Assembly: GCA_039000515.1 (NCBI GenBank)
Contig: JBCFYV010000001.1
Location: forward strand, 57,335,372-57,399,371
Origin: Timema cristinae
Taxonomy: Eukaryota > Arthropoda > Insecta > Phasmatodea > Timematidae
DNA: 64,000 nucleotides
Direction of reading: 5' to 3'
The position numbers and the translations under genes are program-made. Under the pieces are notes generated by a model, which did not search any database, had not been told where the DNA came from, and saw only the letters and a program-made list of their open reading frames with translations. Positions 35,107 through 46,083 of the stretch are shown here, one piece after another (the first letter of the stretch is position 1; each line of letters starts with the position of its first letter).

Positions 35107-35124
35107 CCCCCCCCCCCCCCCCCC
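35107..35124. repeat. Poly(C) run (copy A)
   Basis: A homopolymer C tract of about 18. At the same place A' (58,262-58,284) has CCCCTCCACCCCCCACCCC, an interrupted version. Confidence 0.85.
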
Positions 35125-35287
35125 TTCAAAAGAAATGATTTAGTATATTGTTGGGTTGTTGAAATTAAATATTAAGCGAAGTGTATACACAAAATAGTAA
35201 AGCGAGTTTCTTTTCGATAATTGATATAAAAATATTGTTATATTTTTCTTTAACTTAAATTTTAAGCAAACAATGTGTTTTAACGTA

Positions 35288-35510
35288 GAGTAGGAATGCC
35301 TAATTTGGTGAGGTCTTGTATCTCAGTCCAGGATGTGCTGCTACCTAGAAGAGTACCTCAGAACTACACCAGCAAGACATCTTGACTTGTTATTGATGGC
35401 AGCAGTTTTATTGAGATCGTGTGTTGTGCGTAGTGAGCTAGATTAGTTTGAGTATTTAACAATATTTTTCACCTAAACATTTATATGAGCACATTTTATA
35501 AATGGTAAGA

Positions 35511-35542
<32 letters not shown>

Positions 35543-38144
35543 TTATTGATAAATGATTACCAATAACTGTAATATTAAAACACTATAATTCGCATTTGTG
35601 TAACAAGTTTTCTGGCTGAAAATGTTAGGTCAACAACCAAACTCATGGTGCTCCCTAAATTGAGGAGCCCCAAATTTAGGAGACATTTAATTTATTTAAA
35701 AACAAAAGGATTTTTCGCTTAGAGATGGCTCCAAGAAAGCAGTGGGATAAGGAGTGCATGAAATCTGCCATCAGTGCAGTTAGAAGAAAGGAAATGGGGA
35801 GTTTTAAGGTTTCTAGAGTTTTTAATGTCCTCCAAACAACATTGGAGCGTTACATGAAAATTTCTCTTAGTGATAAATTATCTGTTAGGCCCATTGGTAG
35901 ACAGCCGACATTGCCAGAACTTATAGAAGAAGATTTATCAAAATATTGCACAATTATTAAAGACAAATTTTATGGTTTGACTACAAAAGATGTCTGTATC
36001 ATGATGCATGGCATTCCAAATAGCGTCAAGAAACGGAATAAAACTAAGATTTTCTCAAAGTAGTGAGCAGGCAGGGAGGAAGTGAGTAAAACATTTTTTT
36101 TTTTTTCGTAGAAATCCAAAGCTATCTGTAAGAGAACTACAAGGGCTCACTTTTTCTAGGGCAAAGGGGTTCAAACCCGAGGATGTTTCAAGATTTTTTG
36201 ATTTGTATGAACTTTGTCTACAAAAAATTAAGAACAATCCCACACGTTTATACAATTGTGATGAGACTGGAATCACTATTGTACAGCACAAGCATACAAA
36301 AGTAGTTGCACTAAAGTGAAAAAAGCAGGTGGCATCCCTTCAATCTGCAGAACGAGAGTCCCTAATGACGATTGTAACTTGTACAAGACCTTCGGGGAAT
36401 TACATACCTCCGATGATAATTTTTCCTAGGAAAAACATGAAACTAGAATTGATAAATGGCACACCTCCTGGTTCTATTCATGCTTGTCATCCCTCAGGTT
36501 GGATTCAATCGCATATATATATAATGAATGGTTACGTCATTTATTTAGTCATGTCAAGCCGACTGAAGATGACCCAGTTGTGTTGGTTTTGGAAGGACAC
36601 TTTACCCACACCTGGAATATTGATGTCATTAACATAGCTCGAGAAAATCAAGCCATTATAGTTTTTATACCACCGCAAAGTTCCCATAAATTGCAACCAT
36701 TTGATGTGGCGTTTATGAAGCCCTTCAAGACATTTTACACACAATGAATTGAAATGTGGCTAAGAGGACACATAGGAAGGGTTATAACTGTTTGGTGAAC
36801 TGTTTGGTAAGGACTACATGAAAGCAGAAACGCTCAGCTGCCAATGGCTTTGAAAAGACAGGTCTTTATCCAATTAATCGTTTTGTTTTTGGACCGCAGG
36901 ACTTTCCCCTACACCCTATACATAACGATAGCTCTAACGAGGCCGGTGAAACATCAACCAATGGTGATTCTCCAATACAGAATACTCCAGTGGGACAGGG
37001 GCCAGTATACCAGCCTGATCACAAAACTTCTCAGAACCCTCTCCCTCTGCAGGAGAAAGATAAATGCCTGTTTGTCTAAGTGATAACAGAGACTTCAAGT
37101 GCAAGCAAGTAAGGAGAATAGGGCTACACGTGAAATTGAAGGTCAAATATTTCCCCTGTTACAGCTTTGACTACAAAAAGGAATAAACATCCCCGTGCTG
37201 GATCAGCTGAAATAATAACTAGCAGTCCATATAAGAAACTAGTTGAAGAAGAGAAAGAGAAGAAACGACAAAAGGAAATGAAGAAATTGGAGCGAGAACA
37301 TATTGTAAGAGTTAAAAGGGAAAAGAGAGGAGGAAAGAAAATTGAAGGTCAAAAGAAAGGGAAAGAGCTGAAGGAGCCGAAAAAGAAAATGGTTAGCCGT
37401 AAGCTGTTGACAAGTAGCTGATCAGAGTCAGAAGATGAAGACATTATATAAAATGATGACTCAGCTGACGACAGCCACATGTTTTTAGACGAAGAGAACG
37501 ACGAAGAATGTCTATATTGCACCAGATTATATTCGGAAGATCACAACGGAGAGGACTGGGTGCGCGGCACAGCTTGTTTCAGATGGCCCCAAACAGATTG
37601 CTCTGTTATTGGTTCTGCTGTATTTGTGTGTGTTTTTGTGGTGGGGAGGGGGGGGGGGTGACAAGAAGGTTTTGAAATTACTATAAGACATTTTGATAAA
37701 ACATTGTAAACTTTTTAAATTTCATTTAATCTTTTATTTTCTATGTTAAATAAGGTGAAACAGAAAATTCATTAAGCTTGTTTACTAAAATGTATGAAAA
37801 ATATGCTGTAATTCCATTAAAATGTATCAATTATAAACTAAAGATTTATGATTTAATGTTTTATAAGAGTTTTATTTTAATTTGGCCACATTTTCACTAA
37901 AAACTATTGTATAAAAGAGACCCCCCAAATTAGGTGCACGTATTCTCAAAATGAGGAGATTGCATAGTTTTTATATTTTATTCATTAAATTGAAAAAAAA
38001 AAAATAAATGTCCCTTTGATAACTTAGCTTATGCAACACAAGTTAATAATCTAAGTACACAGTGTTCCACAGGCTCAAAAACGTGTAAACAACTAAAATA
38101 TAACTTACAAAAAAAAATCCCCCCCAAATTAGGAATCCTTACTC
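35288..38144 (+). mobile_element. pogo/Tigger-type DNA transposon, 2,857 bp (copy A)
   Basis: TA dinucleotides at 35286-35287 and 38145-38146 flank inverted termini: GAGTAGGAATGCCTAATTTG at the left, and GAGTAAGGATTCCTAATTTG as the reverse complement of the right end. Further CTAAATTGAGGAG / CCAAATTAGG motifs are repeated subterminally at about 35,655 and 37,925. The TA target plus the encoded HTH and DDE transposase place it in the Tc1/mariner superfamily, pogo/Tigger group. The homologue in A' is at 58,446-61,319. Confidence 0.92.
35725..37605 (+). pseudogene. pogo/Tigger transposase with C-terminal zinc-finger-like domain, broken (copy A)
   Basis: Transposases of this group bind the element ends and cut and join DNA. 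Seen here: a start at 35725 (MAPRKQWDKECMKSAISAV) opening a pipsqueak-type HTH; then a frameshift near 36,060; the CENP-B-like block (AGRK.., RRNPKLSVREL, RAKGF); the first catalytic Asp (YNCDETG, 36260-36262); PSGNYIPPMIIFPRKNM; the second-Asp region reading VLVLEGHFTHT; and the third Asp (LQPFDVAF, 36703-36705). The codon of the second catalytic Asp (usually LLLLDGHSSH) is GAA, Glu, at 36592-36594. A lysine/glutamate-rich linker and a Cys finger (CLYC...W..GTAC) follow. Stops, frameshifts and loss of a finger Cys show it is dead. Confidence 0.9.
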
Positions 38145-38146
38145 TA

Positions 38147-38298
38147 AACTGAGTATGCTATGTCAAAAGTCGGTAGAAAAAATCCTCGCCACCGATACCT
38201 TATTCATCGGTGTAGGCTTTGTATTAGATGAGAAAAGGGGTTGTTGACAACAGAAATAATATATAGGGCTTTTGCGGACAACGATGATAACATTTTAC

Positions 38299-38334
<36 letters not shown>
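38147..38334. other. Short spacer with (ATT)n (copy A)
   Basis: AT-rich sequence ending in an (ATT)n array at about 38,300-38,333. The array directly abuts the truncated SINE that follows. Confidence 0.6.
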
Positions 38335-38336
<2 letters not shown>

Positions 38337-38525
38337 TGCCAAACCCTTACTTCACCTATGATAAGACGTGTATTAATTACATCTTGTGAATGAGTGGAAT
38401 GCCAGGCCTCCACCGTGGTTCGGATCCCACGTTAAACTGTAGGTCCTCCATTTCATCTCACAATCACCCTACCATTACACATTAGCGTAAGTGCGTATAA
38501 CCGAACGGGTAGTAAGACGCGGTAC

Positions 38526-38530
<5 letters not shown>
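38335..38530 (+). mobile_element. SINE family B, 5'-truncated (copy A)
   Basis: Starts in the body (TTGCCAAACCCTTACTTCAC) and runs to ACCGAACGGGTAGTAAGACG and CGGTACTAATAATAAT. It faces the minus-strand SINE at 38,557 tail to tail, with TAA/ATT tracts between them. Homologue at about 61,507-61,702. Confidence 0.85.
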
Positions 38531-38556
<26 letters not shown>

Positions 38557-38558
<2 letters not shown>

Positions 38559-38806
38559 ACCACCACGTCTTACTACCCGTTCGGATTATACGCCTATGTA
38601 CTAATTACGTTAATGGTTTTAGGGATTAGGAAGGTTATATTTAGAGGAAGTGTACCCAGATTTGCGTGGAGGGAGAGTAAACAACCATTTTGGAAAAACC
38701 ACCCCTAGTTCACTAGACCAATATTCGAACCTCGATCTCCCTGTCATCATTAGTTTAGTTTATTGCGAGAATAGCGGCTTAGACCTTGCGGCCATCAAAG
38801 TGGGTA
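38557..38806 (-). mobile_element. tRNA-derived SINE, family C (copy A)
   Basis: Reverse tail ACCACGTCTTACTACCCGTT, body GATTTGCGTGGAGGGAGAGT, box B AATATTCGAACCTCGATCTC, head CTTGCGGCCATCAAAGTGGG. Homologue at about 61,729-61,978. Confidence 0.83.
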
Positions 38807-39120
38807 CTACTACTACTTCTACTATTATTATTGTTATTTATAGGTAATTATTATACCTATAAAAAGTGACAGTTGTCGAGCGCATAGCTTGACGTATGAA
38901 TACATGAGATCACAACATTTATAGTAACTTTTACCAGCTGTCCATTCATAAGATACTGGATTGGTATAACCTTGATATAGCTTAGTTATAGCGGAGTCAT
39001 AGTAGGAGTGCGGATTTAGAAATTACAAATATTATTTCTTACAATAGATGGAAATAGAGACTTCTGGTACAGATATATAAGTGTGTGTGTTACAGTCATA
39101 TTTAAATTAAATTATTTGAA

Positions 39121-39206
39121 AAATGACACCTAGACACTGGAATCGATCCCGTGCTTTTGACTTAGCATACCAATGCTCTACCACTGAGCCATCAAGGAAT
39201 CATGGA
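39121..39206 (-). other. tRNA-like sequence (copy A)
   Basis: On the minus strand: TGGCTCAGTGGTAGAGC (a near-ideal box A and D arm), an anticodon-like ATGCTAA loop, and GGGATCGATTCC (box B). Stem pairing is incomplete. It is probably the head of a SINE or a tRNA pseudogene. Homologue at 62,287-62,370. Confidence 0.5.
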
Positions 39207-39219
39207 CTTTGCCTTAAGC

Positions 39220-39428
39220 CAGCGGTCGGTAAACCTCGTCCCGCGGGTATGACCCGGCGCACCGACTGGTTTTATCTGGCCCTCACAATATTTTGCAAAC
39301 AAACAATGTGTTTTGTTTATAAAAATAGACTCATAACTAATTGCTATAAGAGAAATTGAAGTTTTTTCCTCGATATTTTTTTAAACCCATACGACCCACA
39401 GTACAAAAAAACCCATCGCCAACTCCTG
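39220..39428. mobile_element. hAT-like MITE, 209 bp (copy A)
   Basis: Left end CAGCGGTCGGTAAACC. Right end read inward CAGGAGTTGGCGATGG. The flanking octamers CCTTAAGC (39212-39219) and CCTTAAAC (39429-39436) match at 7 of 8 positions. The interior CCCGCGGGTATGACCCGGCG is typical of hAT MITEs with CAGNGGTNGGCAAAC ends. Homologue at 62,384-62,590. Confidence 0.75.
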
Positions 39429-39446
39429 CCTTAAACTCTTGAGTGA

Positions 39447-39512
39447 CGGGACCATTCAGTGGTAGAACAATTGGAGTGCTAAGTCGGAGGTTTCGGGCTA
39501 GATTTCCTTCAC
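39447..39512 (+). other. Second tRNA-like sequence, opposite orientation (copy A)
   Basis: GGGACCATTCAGTGGTAGAA (box A-like), GGAGTGCTAAGTCGGAGG (anticodon-arm-like) and GGTTTCGGGCTAGATTTC (a weak box B). It mirrors the minus-strand tRNA-like block across the hAT MITE. Function unlikely. Confidence 0.4.
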
Positions 39513-39990
39513 TTTCTCTCAACTTTATACTTAATATTATTTAGTAATATACTTAAGATGGATTCTGTTTAGTTGTAGATAAAATTTTGTAACAACATAA
39601 TTTTATCAGGTCCTTAAATTCATTAATGAAAGATAATTATATAATAAATGCAATACGATATTTTATTAAAAATTTAATAATGCTAATGCTAATAACTTTA
39701 ACTGTTAGAGTCGCAATATATTTCAAGGTATTACATCAATATTTATTATTTGAAAGTAAACAAATGTGGAAGAAGCGAATGTTGCAATAAAATGCAATAT
39801 ATACATTCGAGACTCTAGAAATTCTCTGATGTGCGTATTAGTGTGCGGAAGCTGAACACAAACTTTCGGCCTAGATCTCGTAGAGGTAACATGTTTATAC
39901 TTGTCGTACGTTTCTGAAACCTCTAAATTCAATCAATAAATTTCTCGACTGAGATCTAGCGAAGGTTAACAGGCTTATTCACGTCGGTAA

Positions 39991-40483
39991 TCTATACTTA
40001 TAAAATAACATGTCCTGATTGATTGACTGACTGACTGACTGATTCATCATCGCCGAGCGCAAACTATCAAGGCTACAAGCATGAAATTCGGACTGTATAT
40101 TCATTTTGTTATGTAGGCACCCACTAAGAAAGGATTTTAGAAAATTCCACCCCAAAGGGGTCAAAATAGGGGATGATAATATGTACAATAATATGTATGA
40201 AAGTCCGTAATTTTGAAAGTTACATAAATAAAATTTTGTATTTCGGTTATTGACGTAAAACAAATAAATACGTGTTTCAGGAATTTTGGAAATTTTATTT
40301 AATAAGGGATGAAAAAGGGGGTGAAAGTTTGTATCGGACTTGCATTATTTTTGATCTGAGGTCAAGTTATGGTCATCAACGTAACGTAATATTTTAAATT
40401 AATCTGTAAATACATATGTATATTTTCGTATTTGTATATAATCAACTTCCACGCGAGCAAAGCCGCGGGCAACAGCTATCTAG
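39991..40483 (+). mobile_element. Non-autonomous Helitron, 493 bp (copy A)
   Basis: Starts TCTATACTTATAAAATAACA after an A and ends in a hairpin (CCACGCG...CGCGGG) followed by CAACAGCTATCTAG before a T. This is the TC...CTAG structure with A|T insertion and no TSD. Near the 5' end is a GATT/GACT tetranucleotide array (about 40,016-40,042). No Rep/helicase is encoded. Helitrons with these ends (TCTATAC.., GCCGCGGGCAACAGCTAG) are widespread in arthropods. The A' copy (63,339-63,863) differs mainly in array length. Confidence 0.8.
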
Positions 40484-40849
40484 TATAATATATTTGTTTT
40501 AATCTAATTAAGCAGGTGTCATATCGGATCGTGTAATCACTTTATTCAGATTAGTAATAAAATTCAGTATGATTAATTTATATTATATTATTGATTTCAA
40601 TTTTAATCTAATAATCTATTACACCCACGCATGTCCGCGATTAAAAGACAGGATATGGTAAATAACAACCAAACCCCGAGATAAAAAAAAGATCGCCAAA
40701 AAGGATCTCTACAATATTGTCACCCAAACTTGGTGGCATGATTCAATAATACCCCCCCCGCCCCCCCATTCCCCATAACGGACGTTACAACTCCTTTGTA
40801 TAACTATTTTATTATTCATTTTAGTAATTATATTGCACAGCCTTTTTTT
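40484..40849. other. AT-rich DNA, nothing recognised
   Basis: Includes a run of C broken by a G (about 40,750-40,767). No gene or repeat ends. Confidence 0.5.
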
Positions 40850-41065
40850 ACCGGTACGGACTGTTGGTATTTCAACACGCTAATGGGTTAGTAATGAGAA
40901 AGGTAAGATTTTGAGGAAATGTACTAGTATTTGTGAGAAGGAAGAGAGAAAAACTATTTAGGAAATTCCCTAACCCCTGCCGGGATTCGAACTTCAAACC
41001 TCCTGTAGCCGGGAGAGCAGACAAGGCGAGCTTAATGTGAAGTTCACCTGCCCAGCGATCCTATT
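40850..41065 (-). mobile_element. Diverged class II tRNA-type SINE
   Basis: On the minus strand the head is AGGATCGCTGGGCAGGTGAA, box B is AAGTTCGAATCCCGGCAGG, the body has CACAAATACTAGTACATTTC, and the tail is degraded to GTCCGTACCGGT. It resembles 10,753-10,977 and may be an older relative of family C. Confidence 0.6.
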
Positions 41066-41377
41066 AATTTAAGTATTTATATTTAAACATTTGTTTATTA
41101 ATTGTTAACATGATCAGAAATAATTGTTTCACTATAAAAAAAGTACGTATGTAAATTACTGTTGTCATAATTAGAAGATTATTATAATTGGTACTTAAAG
41201 GCACGCCAATATAAAAAAAACATGGTGGCTGAAAGAAGACTTCAAAAATTACGATAAGTTCTTAATTTTTGAAGATTCAGAATAACTTACTGACATAAAA
41301 ACAAGCGGATATCAAAGGTTTTTAACATAATTAATCTTTCATTTCACTTAGGCATATACCAATAACACAGATCACGA

Positions 41378-41477
41378 NNNNNNNNNNNNNNNNNNNNNNN
41401 NNNNNNNNNNNNNNNNNNNNNNNNNNNNNNNNNNNNNNNNNNNNNNNNNNNNNNNNNNNNNNNNNNNNNNNNNNNNN
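41378..41477. other. Assembly gap of exactly 100 N
   Basis: A 100-N block is the usual placeholder for a gap of unknown size. The sequence right of it (from 41,478) matches 26,804 onward, so the gap joins two contigs whose ends carry the same locus. Confidence 0.98.
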
Positions 41478-41874
41478 TGGTCTATTTGGCAGAAATTTTC
41501 CCAAAATGAACAGCTTAAACCTAGCTCTCCAGGGTCAAATATAAACTGGTTTACTGTGAAAGAGCGTATCGAATGGCTCATAAAAAATTTAAATTTTAGG
41601 AAACATGTTTAATTAGCAATCAAACGGAACGCTTTGATACCCTTCATGGCTTTATGGTAGAAAATCAGCTTTCTTTGGCTGAAAATATAACACTCTACAG
41701 GACTTGGAAAAGCTTCAGAGAATTTCCCAGCAATGTTCAATAATAACAATTGGATTCACAATCCTCTGTAAGATATAGCATTTTTGGAATCTTCCACACT
41801 AATCGTGAGTGAAAAAGAGCAGCTCCTTCCTTAACAATTTCCACTGAGGTCGTAGAAGATTCAATTTAGAGGAA
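41478..41874 (+). pseudogene. hAT transposase relic (ZBED5-like), copy A'
   Basis: Same fragments as at 26,804-27,217 with small differences: a 22-bp stretch after GCTGAAAATGTTAAG in A is missing here, and GAATTTCCCAGCAATG replaces GAATTTTCCAGCAATG. Broken in all frames. Its left part is lost in the gap. Confidence 0.5.
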
Positions 41875-42125
41875 ATCGCTGGCGTAGTTGGCTAACGCGC
41901 TAGTCGTGTTGAGCTCGACTGCTGAGGACGGGGAGATCGAAGTTCGAATCTCGGTCGGGTGAACTGGGGGTGGTTTTTCCTAAATGGTTTTCCACTCTCC
42001 CTCCACGCAAATGCGGGCTCACTTCCTCTAATTCAACCTTCCCAATTCCTAATCCATTAGCGTAATTAGTACTTAAAGCGTGTAGCCCGAACGGGTAGTA
42101 AGACGCGGTGCTAAATAATAATAAT
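41875..42125 (+). mobile_element. tRNA-derived SINE, family A (copy A')
   Basis: Homologue of 27,218-27,468, with identical 12-bp TSDs AATTTAGAGGAA at 41863-41874 and 42126-42137. The tail has AAATAATAATAATAATTT. Confidence 0.92.
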
Positions 42126-42184
42126 AATTTAGAGGAAGGGTTCCTGAATATGTGCGGAAGGAAAGTAGTACGCCATTTAGGGGA

Positions 42185-42277
42185 AATCACCATCAGTACA
42201 CCCGCTCAAGATTGGAAACCTTATTTCCCCATCACCAGCAATTCAGTCTAAAGCTTGATTCACAAGTTCGCCGAAAG
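42185..42277 (-). mobile_element. SINE head fragment (copy A')
   Basis: Homologue of 27,530-27,620: reverse family C head without body or tail. Confidence 0.5.
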
Positions 42278-42529
42278 TTAGAAAGCGGAATCTGTGCAGT
42301 AATTCACAGACTTTAAGTTGACCCATGATGCATTGCAACGCCAACTAGAAACAGCTGATTATCAACATTTTTTATTTTCTAGTAGATAACATATATTTTA
42401 GATCATTGACCCGATGGATGTTTTCAAATTATAATGCTGTGTCGTGGCACAATCCCAAACATCAATAAACACGCTTTATATTAACGAGTTATTTCAAATA
42501 TCCTCACAAATGCCAACAAACCGATCATC

Positions 42530-42995
42530 CAGCTTATGAGTGTAGAGCGCATGCGTTGACAAATGCGCATGCACACTTATTGGTTCTGAGATTTGATTGG
42601 TTCTCCTGTGCCTAACATCTCGAGCAAAGCGGACAAAGTAGATAATAGTTGAACTTCTGCAGAACAGCTCGTGTCGATTAAGCGGAAATCTTGCTATTGG
42701 CTTAGAGCGCGTCACGTGACCGCGCTAGTTTTTCGGCGAACGTGTGAATCCACAGTAGCACGAGAGTGACGCGTCATAGCAGGCGACCAGTGATGTGGGT
42801 CGTAGCTCTGGTTCTTATTTGTCAATTCTAAATTCACTATTACAACACCCACCTATTAATATTCGAAAAAGGGTTTGTTCTGAAACGCTACCAATTGACA
42901 GACGACGTCAATTTTACCAGCTGTGAAATGAATGAGTTCATATTTTCCTAATTTTTTGTTTTTGTGCATTTATTCCTGGAAGCGTAAATATAAAA
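42530..42995. promoter_or_regulatory. Promoter-like CpG-richer stretch (copy A')
   Basis: Same motifs as copy A (three inverted CCAAT boxes, GTCACGTGAC, TATAAAAG). The NRF1-like GCGCATGC is doubled (42547-42554 and 42565-42572) because an extra 18 bp lies between the two octamers; A has one. Confidence 0.35.
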
Positions 42996-43163
42996 GAAGC
43001 ATGGCCGATCAAGCAGGTAGACCTCCCATACCAGCGCAGTAGCCCTCCGTAGCATAAGGTATTAAAACTGGAGTCGAGCCTGCAATATTATACCCTGGCC
43101 TCTGGGCAATGAATGTATGAGGAGCGGTTGCCAACAACATGGTTACAGTCCGTTGCAAACACT

Positions 43164-43700
43164 TCTGTTTACACATCATCCAGGTCTGAACCCGGGAATA
43201 TAGCGTGTAGGATGGAGCATATGTTTACACAACATCCAGGTCTGAACAGGGGAAATACAGTGTGTAGGATAGAGCATCTGTTTACACAACATCCAGGCCT
43301 GAACAGGGGCAATACAGTGTGTAGGACGGAGCATCTGTTTACACAACATCCAGGTCTGAACAGGGGAAATACAGTGTGTAGGATAGAGCATCTGTTTACA
43401 CAACATCCAGGCCTGAACAGGGGCAATACAGTGTGTAGGACGGAGCATCTGTTTACACAACATCCAGGTCTGAACAGGGGAAATACAGTGTGTAGGATAG
43501 AGCATCTGTTTACACAACATCCAGGTCTGAACAGGGGAAATACAGTGTGTAGGATAGAGCATCTGTTTACACAACATCCAGGTCTGAACAGGGGAAATAC
43601 AGTGTGTAGGATAGAGCATCTGTTTACACATCATCCAGGTCTGAGCAGGGGCAACATAGTGTGTGGGACGGAGCATCTGTTTACACAACATCTAGGTCTG
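43164..43700. repeat. 57-bp minisatellite, about 9 units (copy A')
   Basis: Same unit as at 28,490-29,366 but six units fewer and more homogeneous. Two variants (GATAGAGCA with GGGGAAATAC; GACGGAGCA with GGGGCAATAC) partly alternate, giving a 114-bp dimer pattern at the left of the array. The 282-codon frame across it (43113-43961) follows from the unit being 19 codons long. Confidence 0.93.
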
Positions 43701-43814
43701 ATCCGTGATAGTTTATACAACAGCAGCCCCCAATGGCGGTCACGTGGTTTAGCCGTTAGACCAACCAACCAATCAAACAACCAGCGATGTGAGTTACTAG
43801 TTAGAATGAACACA

Positions 43815-43905
43815 TCACTCTCGCGTTGGACTGAATTGCTTGTGATAAGGAACTCCAAGTTCCATTCTTTGTCAGTGTGTTGGCTGTGTTTTTCCTTGAA
43901 TGATT
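43815..43905 (+). mobile_element. SINE head fragment (copy A')
   Basis: Homologue of 29,480-29,575 (CACTCTCGCGTTGGACTGAA...), 3'-truncated. Confidence 0.5.
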
Positions 43906-43952
43906 TTATGAGGAGAGAAGGACCGGAGGCAGGGGGAAGGGGGGATTGTATA

Positions 43953-44185
43953 TTTTTTTAGCCCCACGTCTTACTACCCATTTGGGTTACACGCTTATGT
44001 ACTAATTACGATGGGTTAGAGACGGAGGTTGAATTCAGAGGAAGTGTACCTGCATTTACATGGAGAGTGGGAAACCATTTAAGAAAAACCACCCTCAGTA
44101 CACCTGACCGGGATCAAACCCCGGTCTCCTCAGTATAGTTTATTGCTATAGTAGTGCCATAGATAATGCAGCCACCGACGCGGGT
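43953..44185 (-). mobile_element. tRNA-derived SINE, family C (copy A')
   Basis: Homologue of 29,630-29,850, with TTAGCCCCACGTCTTACTAC at its plus-strand start and CAGCCACCGACGCGGG at its end. Confidence 0.78.
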
Positions 44186-44454
44186 AAGTTATATTTGAGA
44201 AGGCACAACTGAGCTCATGATATTTCTAATTTTTTAAAAAAAATAATATTCAACGTGTACTTTCTAGACCAACTGGTTAATATCAGCACACGAGAATTTA
44301 TACGAGCGAGAGCGAAATAGACTACCAATTATGCCGGGAAAGATAGTTTCAGATTCCTTCTAGGGTTATTTTACATACCACAATCGACTTGGGACCAACG
44401 TCTTTACTTCCCCGACGTAGAAAGTTGTGCTACAGATTTTTATCTTCAAGAAAA

Positions 44455-44537
44455 GTCCGTCGACTCCGGATGGATTCGAACCCGTGAATATCGGATCTTG
44501 AGGCGAGCACTTTACCCCAAGATCACCGAGGACGACC
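44455..44537 (-). other. tRNA-like sequence (copy A')
   Basis: Identical in its promoter-box regions to 30,121-30,203. Confidence 0.5.
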
Positions 44538-45915
44538 AGCAAAAGTGCATCTTAAATACTTCAAATAAATAAGTTTAACAAGAAAGTCTACTTTCTTTAC
44601 GCCATTACAATATCACCCCGTACGCCTGTCATGCGCAGTATACTTTTAGAGGTCACCTTTAGCATCAGTACTATTCTCTTATCTGCAATCCCTTTCCTTC
44701 CCCAACCAAGCTCACCGTCTCCACTTCCTGAAGATTGGGACTGTACAACCTGGCAGAGCCAATAAAACCTTCAAGGAAAGTTGCGCGCGGCAAAGCAGAG
44801 GGGGTCTCGCATCTAAATCACCCAGAGACAAGGCGGGCCGAAGAGGAATAAACCGCCCAACAAACGTCAGCGGGTCTCGTGTGAGCCCCTTGGAGCCGAC
44901 GCGCTCTACATAAGAGTGCCACCACAAAGTTGCGCGCGAAACTTCACTTTATAGCGGCCCTAAATCAACAAAGAGGCTCATTGTACGGCTCATTCATGTT
45001 GTCCTACTTTCAACTACAAAGCATAATCGTTTTAGTACACAGGAATATTTAATGACTTAATTTATAGGAAATTATTACTAGGAAATGCACCCGCACGGTT
45101 GATAAATCACATTTTGAAAAACATTATCCAGTGTGTTGTGAGAATGACGCCTTAAACCGTACTAATTCCGGTGTGGGTAAGAAATATACAGAATTTAAAA
45201 TACATACGTATTAACATAAATATAGTTCAAGGGTGAAGTTCTATTGAACTAGATAATGTTAGTGAGTAAAACATGCTAGCAAATCTACTAAAGTATAGAT
45301 CCATTTGAAATTTAGTAATTAGTTCCATATCTTACCGCTAGAAAGTCTCAGTACAATGGTATTAGCTTGTGGTGAGGTACCCACATAATGTTCCAATCAG
45401 CTTTTCCTTCAAGCCAGTCTATTGATTGGGAAAGAAAGAGAAAATAAGAAGCTTAGTGACCTTAAAAATAATATTTTATTAGGTTTGGAAAACACTAGCA
45501 ATTCTGGTGGTATTTCTTTTTTAGGTTAGGATGTAGGAGATGCGAGAAAAGGTATAATTATCTTTTTGCAGTTTTCATAGCAAAACTTTTTTTGGTCAAA
45601 ATAAATCAAATATTGCTCCAGCAAAAACAGTTTATTTTTATTAATTTTTTAAATTGTGACCTCAACAGTTCGTCACCCGAGAATGCAAGTGTTCTATGTC
45701 CAATTTTTCACTTTTGTGTAAAAGAGCATTGAAGTTTGACATTATGTATAAAACCAATATTACTAGATGGCAGCTCGAGTTCTTAAATAATTACATAGTA
45801 GTTTAAATTTCACCGCAGGTGAATCATATGCACTCTAAATAAACGTAAACATCAAGTATCTCAAATTTAACAATTATGGAGATAGATCACTTGCATTCTC
45901 AGGTGACGAGTTCTC

Positions 45916-45917
<2 letters not shown>
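44538..45917. other. Segment-specific DNA, no recognised gene (copy A')
   Basis: Nearly identical to 30,204-31,583, including the CpG-rich patch (about 44,750-44,945). The minus-strand frame that overlaps the patch ends differently from copy A, which argues against a conserved protein. Confidence 0.45.

Positions 45918-46006
<89 letters not shown>
45918..46006. repeat. (AT)n microsatellite, 89 bp (copy A')
   Basis: Longer allele of the array at 31,584-31,657. Confidence 0.95.
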
Positions 46007-46009
<3 letters not shown>

Positions 46010-46083
46010 TTGGCATTTAATGAAAACTGTTTCCTCTTTATTTAAAAAGTTTCTCATCTAATGCCGCTATGCTTATGACAAAT

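Noticed and set aside
43113..43961. 282-codon open frame, the longest in the window
   Set aside because: It consists mostly of the 57-bp minisatellite, whose 19-codon unit keeps several frames open on both strands. The homologous array in copy A contains a unit with a deletion that breaks the frame, so there is no sign of coding constraint.
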